Positions 11,959 through 19,239 of a DNA stretch of 64,000 nt are shown here, piece after piece; position 1 is the first letter of the stretch, and each line of letters opens with the position of its first letter. The notes below the pieces were generated by a model. That model had not been told where the DNA came from, made no database searches, and saw nothing but the letters and a program-made list of their open reading frames with translations. The stretch covers positions 186,001 to 250,000 of the forward strand of contig CAVWDE010000021.1 of NCBI GenBank assembly GCA_963753685.1, read 5' to 3'. This DNA comes from DATAOG01 sp963753685. Its GTDB lineage: Bacteria > Pseudomonadota > Alphaproteobacteria > Geminicoccales > Geminicoccaceae. The translations under genes and the position numbers were made by a program.

Positions 11959-12891
11959 TCAGGCGGCGTGGGCGAGGCGCGGCCGCAGGCCGAGCAGCCG
12001 GCAGGCCTCGATGGTGAGCTCGGCGCGGTTCAGGGTATAGAAGTGCAGTTGACGGATCCCTTCGCCGATCAGCTGCCGGACCTGGTCCGCGGCAATGCTC
12101 GCGCCGACCCGGACGCGCTCGGCGGGATCGTCGTCCAGGCCCGCAAAGCGCGCGGCCAGCCAGTCGGGCACGCCAGCACCACAGCCGTCGCTGAAGCGCT
12201 TGATCTGGCCGAAATCGTGCACCGGCATGATCCCGACCGCGAGCGGGGCGGTGATGCCGGCCGCGGCCATGCGGTCGCGAAAGCGCAGCACGGTGTCGGT
12301 CTCGAAGCAGTACTGCGTGATCGCGCGCACCGCGCCGGCATCGAGCTTGCGCTTCAGATTGTCGAGATCGGCCTCGGGGCTGGCCGCTTCGGGATGCGTC
12401 TCGGGATAGGCCGCGACGCTGATCTCGAAGGGCGCGACCCCGCGCAACGCTGCGACCAGGTCGGCCGCGAACGGGTAGTGCTCGCCGTTCGGCCGGCTGT
12501 CCGCATCCTTCGGCCGGTCGCCGCGCAGGGCCACGATCTGGCGAATGCCGGCGGCCCAATACTGCCGTGCGATGGCGTCGATCGCGCTGCGCGTGGCGCT
12601 GGCACAGGTCAGATGGGCCACGGCCAGCCAGCCGGCGCGCTCGCGCAGGGCGTCGACCCAGCTGCGCGTGCCTTCGGCGGGATTGCCGCCGGCGCCGCAG
12701 GTCACCGAGACGTAGTGGGGCTGGAGCGGCTGCAGCTGCTCGACCGCCTGCCACAGGCGCGCTTCGGCCGCCTCGGTCTTGGGCGGAAAGAACTCGAACG
12801 AGAGCTCGACCTCGGACCAGAGCTCGCCCGGCAGCAGCTCGCCTGGTGGGGGCGCGGGATGGTCCAGGGCAGGGCTGGTCCACTCGGGCAT
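11959..12891 (-). CDS. metF: 5,10-methylenetetrahydrofolate reductase
   Basis: The 310-residue flavoprotein reduces 5,10-methylene-THF to 5-methyl-THF, the methyl donor for the MetH encoded directly downstream. Family motifs are clear: SFEFFPPKT near the N-terminus, YVSVTCGAGG, HLTCAS, IVALRGDRPKD, and ITQYCFETDTVLRF around the middle. The length is usual for bacterial MetF. The start ATG at 12891 overlaps the TGA of the upstream regulator gene (ATGA), showing translational coupling. No frameshift is seen. Confidence 0.96.
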   Translation of the reverse strand: MPEWTSPALDHPAPPPGELLPGELWSEVELSFEFFPPKTEAAEARLWQAVEQLQPLQPHYVSVTCGAGGNPAEGTRSWVDALRERAGWLAVAHLTCASATRSAIDAIARQYWAAGIRQIVALRGDRPKDADSRPNGEHYPFAADLVAALRGVAPFEISVAAYPETHPEAASPEADLDNLKRKLDAGAVRAITQYCFETDTVLRFRDRMAAAGITAPLAVGIMPVHDFGQIKRFSDGCGAGVPDWLAARFAGLDDDPAERVRVGASIAADQVRQLIGEGIRQLHFYTLNRAELTIEACRLLGLRPRLAHAA

Positions 12892-13898
12892 CAGGCGACC
12901 TCGCGTCGGGCGCTGGGTTGGTGGTCGGGCTGGTCGAAATCGCCGGCCGCTCCGATCCGGCGCGCCGGCCAGATCATCACGGTCAACGGCTCGCCCGGGA
13001 GGCGGAGCGGCGGCTCGAACAATAGCCCGGCCGCGGTAAACCAATCGCGCATCTCGGCGTCGGCGAAGCCGAGCCGGCGATGGGCGTGCTGCTCGCGCAG
13101 GAACTCGAGCCGGTGGGGCGCGAAGTCGACGACCACCAGACGCCCGCCCGGACGCAGCGCGCGGGCGGCTTCGGCGAGCGCCGCGGCGGGATCGTCGGCA
13201 AAGCGCAGCACATTGTGCAGGGTCGCCGCGTCGAACGCGCCGTCAGGCAGCGGCAGGTGATACATGTCGCCCTGGCGGACCTGGCAGTTGCGCAGACTGG
13301 TGCGGTCGAGGTTGGCACGCGCGACCGCCAGCATCTCGCGCGACAGGTCGACCCCGAGCCCGAAGCCGATGCGGGGGGCGAACAGCTGCAGCACGCGGCC
13401 GGTGCCGGTGCCGATGTCGAGCAGGCTCTTGGGCGGCTGGTCGCCGAACACGCCGAGCAGCGCGCTCTCGACCTTGGCCTCGTCGAGGTGCAGCGAGCGC
13501 ACCTGATCCCAGCGGGTGGCCTGAGCGGCGAAATACTGCGCCGCCTGGTCCTGGCGGGCGCTGCGGACCGCGGCCAGGCGCTGGCGGTCGAGGGCCAGAT
13601 CGGCGTCCTCGGGCGGCAGCATGCGGCAGAGATTGCGCGCGAGCCTGGCGCCCGGCCCCCGATGGGCGCGCCGGTAGAACACCCAACTGCCCTCGCGGAA
13701 GCGCTCGAGCAGGCCGGCCTCGGCCAGCAGCTTGAGATGGCGCGAGACCCGGGGCTGACTTTGCCCGAGCACCTGGGTGAGCTCGGTCACCGTCCATTCG
13801 CCCTGGCTGCAGAGGACCAGGAGGCGCAGCCGGCTCGGTTCGGCGGCCGCACGCAGCCCGTTCAAGAGGGTCTCAAGGCTGTCGTGCTGGTCGGCCAT
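12891..13898 (-). CDS. ArsR-family regulator fused to SAM-dependent methyltransferase domain (SahR-like)
   Basis: The 335-residue protein joins an ArsR winged helix-turn-helix (residues about 5-80: LRLLVLCSQGEWTVTELTQV, SQPRVSRHLKLLAEAGLLE) to a class I methyltransferase fold (LLDIGTGTGRVLQLFAP, LPLPDGAFDAATLHNVLRF). Fusions of this type next to metF/metH correspond to SahR, a known repressor of methionine-cycle genes that senses S-adenosylhomocysteine; that identity is inferred here. The gene heads the operon with metF and metH. A 20-bp imperfect palindrome overlapping its own promoter -10 is the likely operator, implying autoregulation. ATG 13898 was chosen; ATG 13922 is possible. No Cys metal-sensing motif of classical ArsR is evident. 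Confidence 0.85.
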   Translation of the reverse strand: MADQHDSLETLLNGLRAAAEPSRLRLLVLCSQGEWTVTELTQVLGQSQPRVSRHLKLLAEAGLLERFREGSWVFYRRAHRGPGARLARNLCRMLPPEDADLALDRQRLAAVRSARQDQAAQYFAAQATRWDQVRSLHLDEAKVESALLGVFGDQPPKSLLDIGTGTGRVLQLFAPRIGFGLGVDLSREMLAVARANLDRTSLRNCQVRQGDMYHLPLPDGAFDAATLHNVLRFADDPAAALAEAARALRPGGRLVVVDFAPHRLEFLREQHAHRRLGFADAEMRDWFTAAGLLFEPPLRLPGEPLTVMIWPARRIGAAGDFDQPDHQPSARREVA

Positions 13899-13943
13899 GC
13901 TGGCTTCCCGCGGGGACCCCATCGCTCTGGCATTCAAGATACG

Positions 13944-13975
13944 CATATATAGATTTCTTTATGTCTGCATGTCAA
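13944..13975 (-). promoter_or_regulatory. Promoter and overlapping operator of the regulator-metF-metH operon
   Basis: On the minus strand TTGACA (13975-13970) is followed after 18 bases by TATATA (13951-13946), a strong sigma-70-type promoter 48 bases upstream of the start codon at 13898. A 20-bp imperfect palindrome, CATATATAGATTTCTTTATG on the plus strand (13944-13963, 7 of 10 half-site matches), covers the -10 and part of the spacer. This is a natural repressor site for the ArsR-type protein encoded first in the operon. Sequence and position are seen; the binding protein is inferred. Confidence 0.7.
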
Positions 13976-13980
13976 GGCGC

Positions 13981-14009
13981 AAAAAAAAGGGCGGTCATCA
14001 CGACCGCCC
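13981..14009 (-). terminator. Intrinsic terminator downstream of the 80-aa gene
   Basis: GGGCGGTC (13989-13996) and GACCGCCC (14002-14009) form a perfect 8-bp stem with a 5-base loop. On the minus strand it is followed directly by eight T residues (complement of A 13981-13988). It lies 48 bases after the stop of the minus-strand gene at 14057-14299, separating that gene from the methionine operon promoter just beyond. Confidence 0.9.
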
Positions 14010-14056
14010 GAGAGGCTTGGGGGAGTTGCGGGGTGATTTACGCGTACGGCGCGGCT

Positions 14057-14299
14057 TCAAGCCGACCCGCGCTCGAAATCAGCGCGGGCGCCGAACAGCC
14101 AGCTCATCACCGTGTCCTCGACCAGACGGCGAACCTCGTCCGGATAGAGCCGCAAGCTGCTCATGGCATCCGTGAGACAACGTTCGTCCTCGAGTCGCAG
14201 ACCTTGGTGGAAGCGGCGATAGAGCAGGTTGTCGGTGCCGAGTACCTCCTCGAGCCGGCGCAGAAGGCTGTCCAAGGTAATGATCCGGACGTCATTCAT
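14057..14299 (-). CDS. Hypothetical small protein, 80 aa
   Basis: This 80-residue, mostly helical, acidic protein begins MNDVRIITLDSLLRRLEEVL behind a good GAGGAG site and ends FGARADFERGSA. A central segment reads NLLYRRFHQGLRLEDERCL. No membrane segment, metal motif or known domain is recognised. It is a self-contained unit with its own intrinsic terminator (13981-14009) and a possible operator (direct CGTTTAC repeats at 14339-14356), so it is probably a genuine regulated gene. It is divergent from mlaA. Function unknown. Confidence 0.6.
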   Translation of the reverse strand: MNDVRIITLDSLLRRLEEVLGTDNLLYRRFHQGLRLEDERCLTDAMSSLRLYPDEVRRLVEDTVMSWLFGARADFERGSA

Positions 14300-14338
14300 G
14301 GGCTGGCTCCTCGGCGGCTCGGCCCCGCTCGGCCGCGA

Positions 14339-14356
14339 CGTTTACGTTTCGTTTAC
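14339..14356. repeat. Two CGTTTAC direct repeats one helical turn apart
   Basis: CGTTTAC occurs at 14339-14345 and 14350-14356, 11 bases start to start, 40-57 bases upstream of the minus-strand gene starting at 14299. Phased direct repeats in this position suit a dimeric or activator-type regulator site, but no regulator is known. The rest of 14300-14646 holds the mlaA promoter and no gene. Confidence 0.35.
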
Positions 14357-14531
14357 AATGCCGGCTTATCGGTTGGGTCTGCAACGTCGTCGCCCGGCCG
14401 CGCGACATACCCGGGTAGGCCATGACCGCATTCCCTAGGAGCCGGCACCCCTTCGCCGACGCCCGAGCGACGCGGGCCCGCGACGGTCGGCCGGCCAGGA
14501 TCGTCAACCACCGGGCGGTGATGTGCGGATC

Positions 14532-14560
14532 TTGATGCTTCCTGCGCGCACCCATATCTT
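14532..14560 (+). promoter_or_regulatory. Predicted sigma-70-type promoter of mlaA-mlaC
   Basis: TTGATG (14532-14537) and TATCTT (14555-14560) are separated by exactly 17 bases, about 85 bases upstream of the mlaA start. The same -10 hexamer is used in the predicted ntrB promoter of this window. Sequence match only. Confidence 0.5.
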
Positions 14561-14646
14561 GCTCGGCCAAGGCGGCGGGGTGATTCCGCCGCGGCGCGGC
14601 GCGGCAGGAGGCACTGGGTGACGAGATCGTCCCGACGGGTCCCGGC

Positions 14647-15606
14647 ATGAGGGGACCGTGGCGGTCATGGTGGTGGCGTCGAGTCGGGCCGGTCGGGCTC
14701 GCGCTGGTGTGCGGCCTCCTGGCACCACCGGCGCGCGCCCAGGATAATGAGAACGATCCGTTCGAGACGTTCAATCGCGCGGTCTTCCAGGTCAATCTCT
14801 TCCTCGACCGCCTGATCCTGAAGCCGGTCGCGATCATGTACCGCAACGCCACGCCCGAGTTCGTGCGCGACGGGGTCGACAACTTCCTGGCCAATCTGCG
14901 CACGCCGGTGGTGCTGGCCAACGACCTGCTGCAGGGCCAGTTCGAGCAGGGGCAGCTGACCCTCGGCCGGTTCATGCTCAACACCATCCTCGGGGTCGGC
15001 GGCTTGGTCGACGTCGGCGGCATGGTCGGCATGCCGGAGCGGCGCGACGAGGACTTCGGCCAGACCCTCGCGGTCCACGGGGTCGGCCCGGGGCCCTATC
15101 TGATGTTGCCGCTGCTGGGACCGTCGAATCCCCGCGATGCCGCCGGCCGGGTGGTCGACCTGGCGTTCGACCCGCTCTTCTTCCTGGCGCCGACCTCGGT
15201 CAGCATCGCCCGCTTCGGGGTCCAGACGGTGAGCTTCCGCGAGCACAACATCGAGACGTTCGACGACCTGGAGCGCAGCAGCCTTGACCTCTATGCTGCG
15301 ACCCGGACCCTGGTTCGCCAGCTGCGCGCCAACGAGATCCGCAACGGCGCGCCCGCGCCGATCGAGGACATCTACAATGAGGACATTTACAAGCTTGACG
15401 AGCCCGCGCCCGAGTCTCAGCCGGCGCCGAGTTCAGCCGGGGCCAAAGACCGGCCATGCGCCCTGACGCTCGCGGCCGGCGGCCGCTGCTCGGTGGCCTG
15501 CTGGCGCTCGCGCTGCTGGCGATCGGGGTGGCGCCCGGCGCCCGCGCCGAGCCCAACCCGGACGCGGCGCGCACGCTGGTCGAGACGGTCGGTCACAAGG
15601 TCTTGA
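14647..15606 (+). CDS. mlaA: MlaA/VacJ outer-membrane lipid asymmetry protein (3' end probably frameshifted)
   Basis: MlaA sits in the outer membrane and removes mislocalised phospholipids from the outer leaflet, handing them to periplasmic MlaC, encoded next. A signal peptide of about 32 residues ends ARA|QD; there is no good lipobox. VacJ family segments follow: NDPFETFNRAVFQVN, NNFLANL-like DNFLANLRTPVV, LGRFMLNTILGVGGLVDV and YLMLPLLGPSNPRDA. As read, the frame overlaps mlaC by 151 bases with a Cys/Trp/Arg-rich tail that is an out-of-frame reading of mlaC. Removing one G from the GGGG run at 15439-15442 gives a natural stop at 15464-15466 (272 aa) overlapping the mlaC start by 11 bases. 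Confidence 0.9.
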   Translation: MRGPWRSWWWRRVGPVGLALVCGLLAPPARAQDNENDPFETFNRAVFQVNLFLDRLILKPVAIMYRNATPEFVRDGVDNFLANLRTPVVLANDLLQGQFEQGQLTLGRFMLNTILGVGGLVDVGGMVGMPERRDEDFGQTLAVHGVGPGPYLMLPLLGPSNPRDAAGRVVDLAFDPLFFLAPTSVSIARFGVQTVSFREHNIETFDDLERSSLDLYAATRTLVRQLRANEIRNGAPAPIEDIYNEDIYKLDEPAPESQPAPSSAGAKDRPCALTLAAGGRCSVACWRSRCWRSGWRPAPAPSPTRTRRARWSRRSVTRS

Positions 15607-16082
15607 CGACCCTGCGCGACCCCGGCCTCAGTGAGCAGCAGAAGTTCAGCCAGCTGGTCGCGACGCTCAGCGGACCGGTCGATCTGGACCTGGTCGCGCG
15701 TCTGATCCTCGGTCGCTACTGGCGGACCGCGAGCGAGGCGCAGCGCGCCGACTACCTGAAGCTGTTCCGCGACTTCGCCCTGCACACGCTCGCGACCCGG
15801 CTGGACGTCTACGGCGGGCAGAATTTCGAGGTGACCGGCGCCAAAGCCGTCGGCGACCAGGATGCCCTGGTCTCGTCCCGGATCGTGAGCGACGGTCCGC
15901 CGGTCGAGGTCGACTGGCGGATCCGCGAGCGCGCCGACCACAGCCTGGTGGCGATCGACGTCATCGTCGAGGGGGTCAGCCTGATCGTGACCCAGCGCTC
16001 GGAGTTCGGCGCGGTGATCGAGCGGCAGGGGATGGACGGCCTGCTGGCCGAACTCCGTCGCCGGGCTGAAAGCCGGGCCTGA
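15456..16082 (+). CDS. mlaC: MlaC-type phospholipid-binding ABC transporter component
   Basis: The 208-residue protein has an N-terminal signal peptide (LLGGLLALALLAIGVAPGARA) and the MlaC/Ttg2D fold. Markers are QQKFSQLVATLSGPVDLDLVA, ILGRYWRTASEAQRADYLKLF and a late VSLIVTQRSEFGAVI segment. It shuttles phospholipid between MlaA in the outer membrane and the inner-membrane MlaFEDB transporter, whose genes are not in the window. The start ATG 15456 lies within the 3' end of mlaA. The mlaA-mlaC pair without mlaFED is common in alphaproteobacteria. Confidence 0.9.
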   Translation: MRPDARGRRPLLGGLLALALLAIGVAPGARAEPNPDAARTLVETVGHKVLTTLRDPGLSEQQKFSQLVATLSGPVDLDLVARLILGRYWRTASEAQRADYLKLFRDFALHTLATRLDVYGGQNFEVTGAKAVGDQDALVSSRIVSDGPPVEVDWRIRERADHSLVAIDVIVEGVSLIVTQRSEFGAVIERQGMDGLLAELRRRAESRA

Positions 16083-16282
16083 GCTCAGCGCCGCCAGCAG
16101 GCGAACGAGGCTCGGGGCGGGGAAGGGGGCCGGTCGGGGCCAGGCCCTGTGCGCCGCATGATCGAACGATCGCCGGCCCTGGCTCATAGCGTTGCCGCGA
16201 AGTCTCCAGCTACGCGGCGCGCGCCCGCCGCCCGCCAACCCGGGCGCGCAGACCAAGCGCGAACGTGAGGACTTTCTGCCCT

Positions 16283-19033
16283 TCAGTCCTCGCCGGCGGC
16301 TGCCGGCGTGGCGATCGACGAGCCCGCAGTGGCCGCGCCGGTGATCGGCAGGGTGAAGCGGAACACGGCCCCCCGCGGCGCCGCCGGCTCGACCCAGATC
16401 CGGCCGCCGAAGTGCTCGATGATCTGCCGGCAGATCGCGAGCCCCAGGCCCGAGCCCGCGGGCTTGCCGGTGATCGGGTCGCCGGCGAGCTGATGGAACC
16501 TCTCGAACACCGCCTGGCCCTGCTCGGGCGGGATGCCGGGGCCGTTGTCCTGGACACTGACCTCGAGGTCCCGGCCGGCGGCGGCGAGGCACACCTTGAC
16601 CCGGCCGCTGCCCGCCTGGACGAACTTGGCGGCGTTCGAGAGCAGGTTGATCACCACCTGCATCAGCCGGTCGCGATCGACCGTGATCCTCGGCAGCTCC
16701 GGGTTGAGCTCGGGCTCGACCGTGATCTGCTTGGCGCGGAACAGGCCGTCGGTGGCGGCGAGCGCGTCGGCGATGATCTCCTTCGGGTCGCAGCTGGAGA
16801 GGTGCCATTCCATCTGCCCGGAGCCGATCCGCGACAGGTCCAGGATGTCGTTGATCAGCCGGGTCAGGCGCTCGGATTCCTTGACCACGATGTCGAGGAA
16901 CTGGTTGCGCTGCGCGACCGCGAGGTCGGGGTTGTCGAGCAGAATCTCGGAGAACGAGCGGATCGAGGTCAAGGGCGTGCGTAGCTCGTGGCTGACGGTC
17001 GAGATGAACTCGTCCTTCAGGCGATCGAGCTCGGTCAGCCGCTGGTTGACCCGGCGCAGCTGCTCGCTGGTGATCTCAAGCGCCTGCGACTTCTGCTCGA
17101 GCTGCCGGCTGTACTCGATCACCTGCGAGGCCTCATCGAGGATCGCCATCACCTCGTCCGGGCTGAAGTCGGCGCTCTTGACCACCGTCGAGATCATCAC
17201 CCGGGCGGACGCCGCCCCGATCGCGCCGGCGAGCAGGCGTTCGGCGAACGTGACCAGATCGGCATCGGCCTGGGCGTCGGCGGCGAGCGCCAGACCCCGG
17301 GTTCTGGCATGCCGCGCAAGCGCCTGCCCGGCCCGCTCGGCACCCACGTAGCGGGCGAGCAACGCCCGGAGATCGGCGACCGGCGCGCTACCCCGCCAGA
17401 CATGTGGGCCGCCGCCCAGCCGGTCAACGTCGACGAACAGCGACGCTTGGACGCGCTCGAAGCTGCCCTGCCGGCCGAGCAGCGACCAGCCGACCAGGCC
17501 GGCGACATTGGCGAGCAGGCTCCAGAGCAGCGAGTGGCTGACCGGATCCAGCCCGCCGACCCCGAACAAGGCGTAGGGCTTGAGGATGCCAAGGCCAAAC
17601 AGGCCGTCGGTGACGAAGCGGGCGCCGATCCAGCCTGATCGCGCCAGCGCCGGCAGCAGCAGCGTGTACAGCCAGATCAGGAAGCCCGCGGACAACCCGA
17701 TGAGCGCGCCGCGCAGCGTCGCCGCCTTCCAATAGATGCCGAACAGGATCGGCGGCGCGAATTGGGCGGCGGCGCAGAACGACACCAGCCCCATGGTGAC
17801 CAGGGCGTAGGACTCGCCGACGACCTTGAAGTAGGCGTAGCCGAGCAGCAGCATGCCGAGGATGCTGCCGCGCCGGATCGTCAGCAGCAGCCCGGACAGG
17901 TCGGGCTGCTCGTTCAGGCGCAAAAAGCGCAGGCGCAGCAGCACCGGCATGATCAGGTCGTTGCAGAGCATGGTGCTGAGGGCCACGGTGGCCACGATCA
18001 CCATCGCGGTCGCCGCCGACAGGCCGCCCAGGAAAGTGAACAGGGTGAGCAGGTGCTGGTGCTCGACCATCGGCAGGAGCAGGACCATGAAGTCGGCGTC
18101 GACCTCGCCGCCGGGAAAACGCAGGCGGCCGGCGAGCGCGATCGGCAGCACGAACAGGTTGATCGCCAAGAGATAGAGCGGGAACAGCCAGATCGCCTTG
18201 TTCAGGTGATCCTCGTTGATGTTCTCGATCACCGCGACCTGGAACTGGCGGGGCAGGAACAGAATCGCCATGCCGGCCAGGCAGGTGAGCGCGAACCAGT
18301 CGGCGAAGGTCATGCCGGTGCCCTGGAAGGTCAGGAGTGCCCCCAGGCCGGCGGCCTGCGCCTGGCTGAAGACGTCGGCAAAGCCGTCGTACAGGCCGAA
18401 GGTCACGTACAGGCCGATCGCCAGGAAGGCGAGCAGCTTGACGATCGATTCGAAGGCGATCGCCGCGACCATGCCCTGGTGGTGCTCGGTGGCGTCGATG
18501 TGGCGGGTGCCGAACAGGATGCTGAACGCCGCCAGCAGCAGCGCCACGAACAGCGCGAGGTCGCGCCAGAACGGCGCCTCGGCGGGATAGCCGAGGATCA
18601 CCGCGACGCTGGTCGAGACCGCTTTCAGCTGCAGCGAAATGTAGGGCATGCCGCCGAACACCGCGACCACCGTGACCAGGCCGCCCAAGAGCGCGCTCTT
18701 GCCGTAGCGCGAGGCCACGAAGTCGGCGATCGAGGTGATGCCGTAGGCCTTGGTGATGCGCAGCATCTTGCGCAAGACGAACCACCACAGGCAGGCCATC
18801 AGGGTCGGGCCGAGATAGATCGGCAGGAAGCCGAGGCCGGCGGCGGCGGCCCGGCCGACGCTGCCGTAGTAGGTCCAGGCGGTGCAGTAGACCGCGATCG
18901 AGAGGGTATAGATGTACGGGTTGTTGATCACGCTGCGGGCCTGCTCAGCGCGCCGGTCGCCGACGTAGGCAATCGCGAACAGGACGCCGAGATAGACGCT
19001 CGCGATCAGGAGGACGACCCAGCCCTCGGTCAT
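16283..19033 (-). CDS. Sodium/solute-symporter-type hybrid histidine kinase (CbrA/CrbS-like)
   Basis: The 916-residue protein begins with a large SSS-transporter domain of about 12-13 membrane helices (VYCTAWTYYGSVG, AYGITSIADFVASRYGKS, GFLIWLYTLLLP). A STAC-like linker and a coiled stretch (DEASQVIEYSRQLEQKSQAL) follow. The HisKA phospho-acceptor box SHELRTPLTSIRSFSEI lies near residue 680. The ATPase domain has NLLSNAAKF, DNGPGIPP and GSGLGLAICRQI. There is no receiver domain. CbrA and CrbS kinases of this design control carbon use (histidine, acetate); the ligand here is unknown. It is preceded two bases away by a two-helix membrane peptide, and upstream genes encode a PAS-exonuclease and a lone receiver that could be its output. 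Confidence 0.9.
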   Translation of the reverse strand: MTEGWVVLLIASVYLGVLFAIAYVGDRRAEQARSVINNPYIYTLSIAVYCTAWTYYGSVGRAAAAGLGFLPIYLGPTLMACLWWFVLRKMLRITKAYGITSIADFVASRYGKSALLGGLVTVVAVFGGMPYISLQLKAVSTSVAVILGYPAEAPFWRDLALFVALLLAAFSILFGTRHIDATEHHQGMVAAIAFESIVKLLAFLAIGLYVTFGLYDGFADVFSQAQAAGLGALLTFQGTGMTFADWFALTCLAGMAILFLPRQFQVAVIENINEDHLNKAIWLFPLYLLAINLFVLPIALAGRLRFPGGEVDADFMVLLLPMVEHQHLLTLFTFLGGLSAATAMVIVATVALSTMLCNDLIMPVLLRLRFLRLNEQPDLSGLLLTIRRGSILGMLLLGYAYFKVVGESYALVTMGLVSFCAAAQFAPPILFGIYWKAATLRGALIGLSAGFLIWLYTLLLPALARSGWIGARFVTDGLFGLGILKPYALFGVGGLDPVSHSLLWSLLANVAGLVGWSLLGRQGSFERVQASLFVDVDRLGGGPHVWRGSAPVADLRALLARYVGAERAGQALARHARTRGLALAADAQADADLVTFAERLLAGAIGAASARVMISTVVKSADFSPDEVMAILDEASQVIEYSRQLEQKSQALEITSEQLRRVNQRLTELDRLKDEFISTVSHELRTPLTSIRSFSEILLDNPDLAVAQRNQFLDIVVKESERLTRLINDILDLSRIGSGQMEWHLSSCDPKEIIADALAATDGLFRAKQITVEPELNPELPRITVDRDRLMQVVINLLSNAAKFVQAGSGRVKVCLAAAGRDLEVSVQDNGPGIPPEQGQAVFERFHQLAGDPITGKPAGSGLGLAICRQIIEHFGGRIWVEPAAPRGAVFRFTLPITGAATAGSSIATPAAAGED

Positions 19034-19034
19034 C

Positions 19035-19229
19035 TCAGCGCCTGGCCTCGACGATCAGCGCGAGCAAGAGGATCAGGCCGGCCCAGACGCCGAACAGATA
19101 GGCGAGCAGGGGCGGCAGGCCGAACACCGCCCGGCCGGCCTCGGCGACCGCCAGCAGCGGGAAGTTGAGCGCCACCAGCCCGAGCAGGAAGACGGCGATC
19201 AGGCGCTTGCCCCGTTCTTCGTCGCGCAT
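19035..19229 (-). CDS. Small two-helix membrane protein next to the SSS kinase
   Basis: This 64-residue protein has two hydrophobic helices (LIAVFLLGLVALNFPLLAVA and LLAYLFGVWAGLILLLALIV) flanked by charged ends (MRDEERGKR..., ...EARR). The short loop between them suggests both ends face the cytoplasm. It ends one base before the kinase start codon region and is therefore translated with it. Small peptides of this kind accompany SSS transporters and CbrA-type kinases (CbrX in pseudomonads is a comparable case). A role in kinase assembly or transport is inferred. Confidence 0.75.
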   Translation of the reverse strand: MRDEERGKRLIAVFLLGLVALNFPLLAVAEAGRAVFGLPPLLAYLFGVWAGLILLLALIVEARR

Positions 19230-19239
19230 CGGCCCGCCT

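Noticed and set aside
13839..13922. Riboswitch (SAM or cobalamin) in front of the methionine genes
   Set aside because: The leader is only a few tens of bases and has no room for a riboswitch fold; a repressor dyad overlaps the promoter instead.
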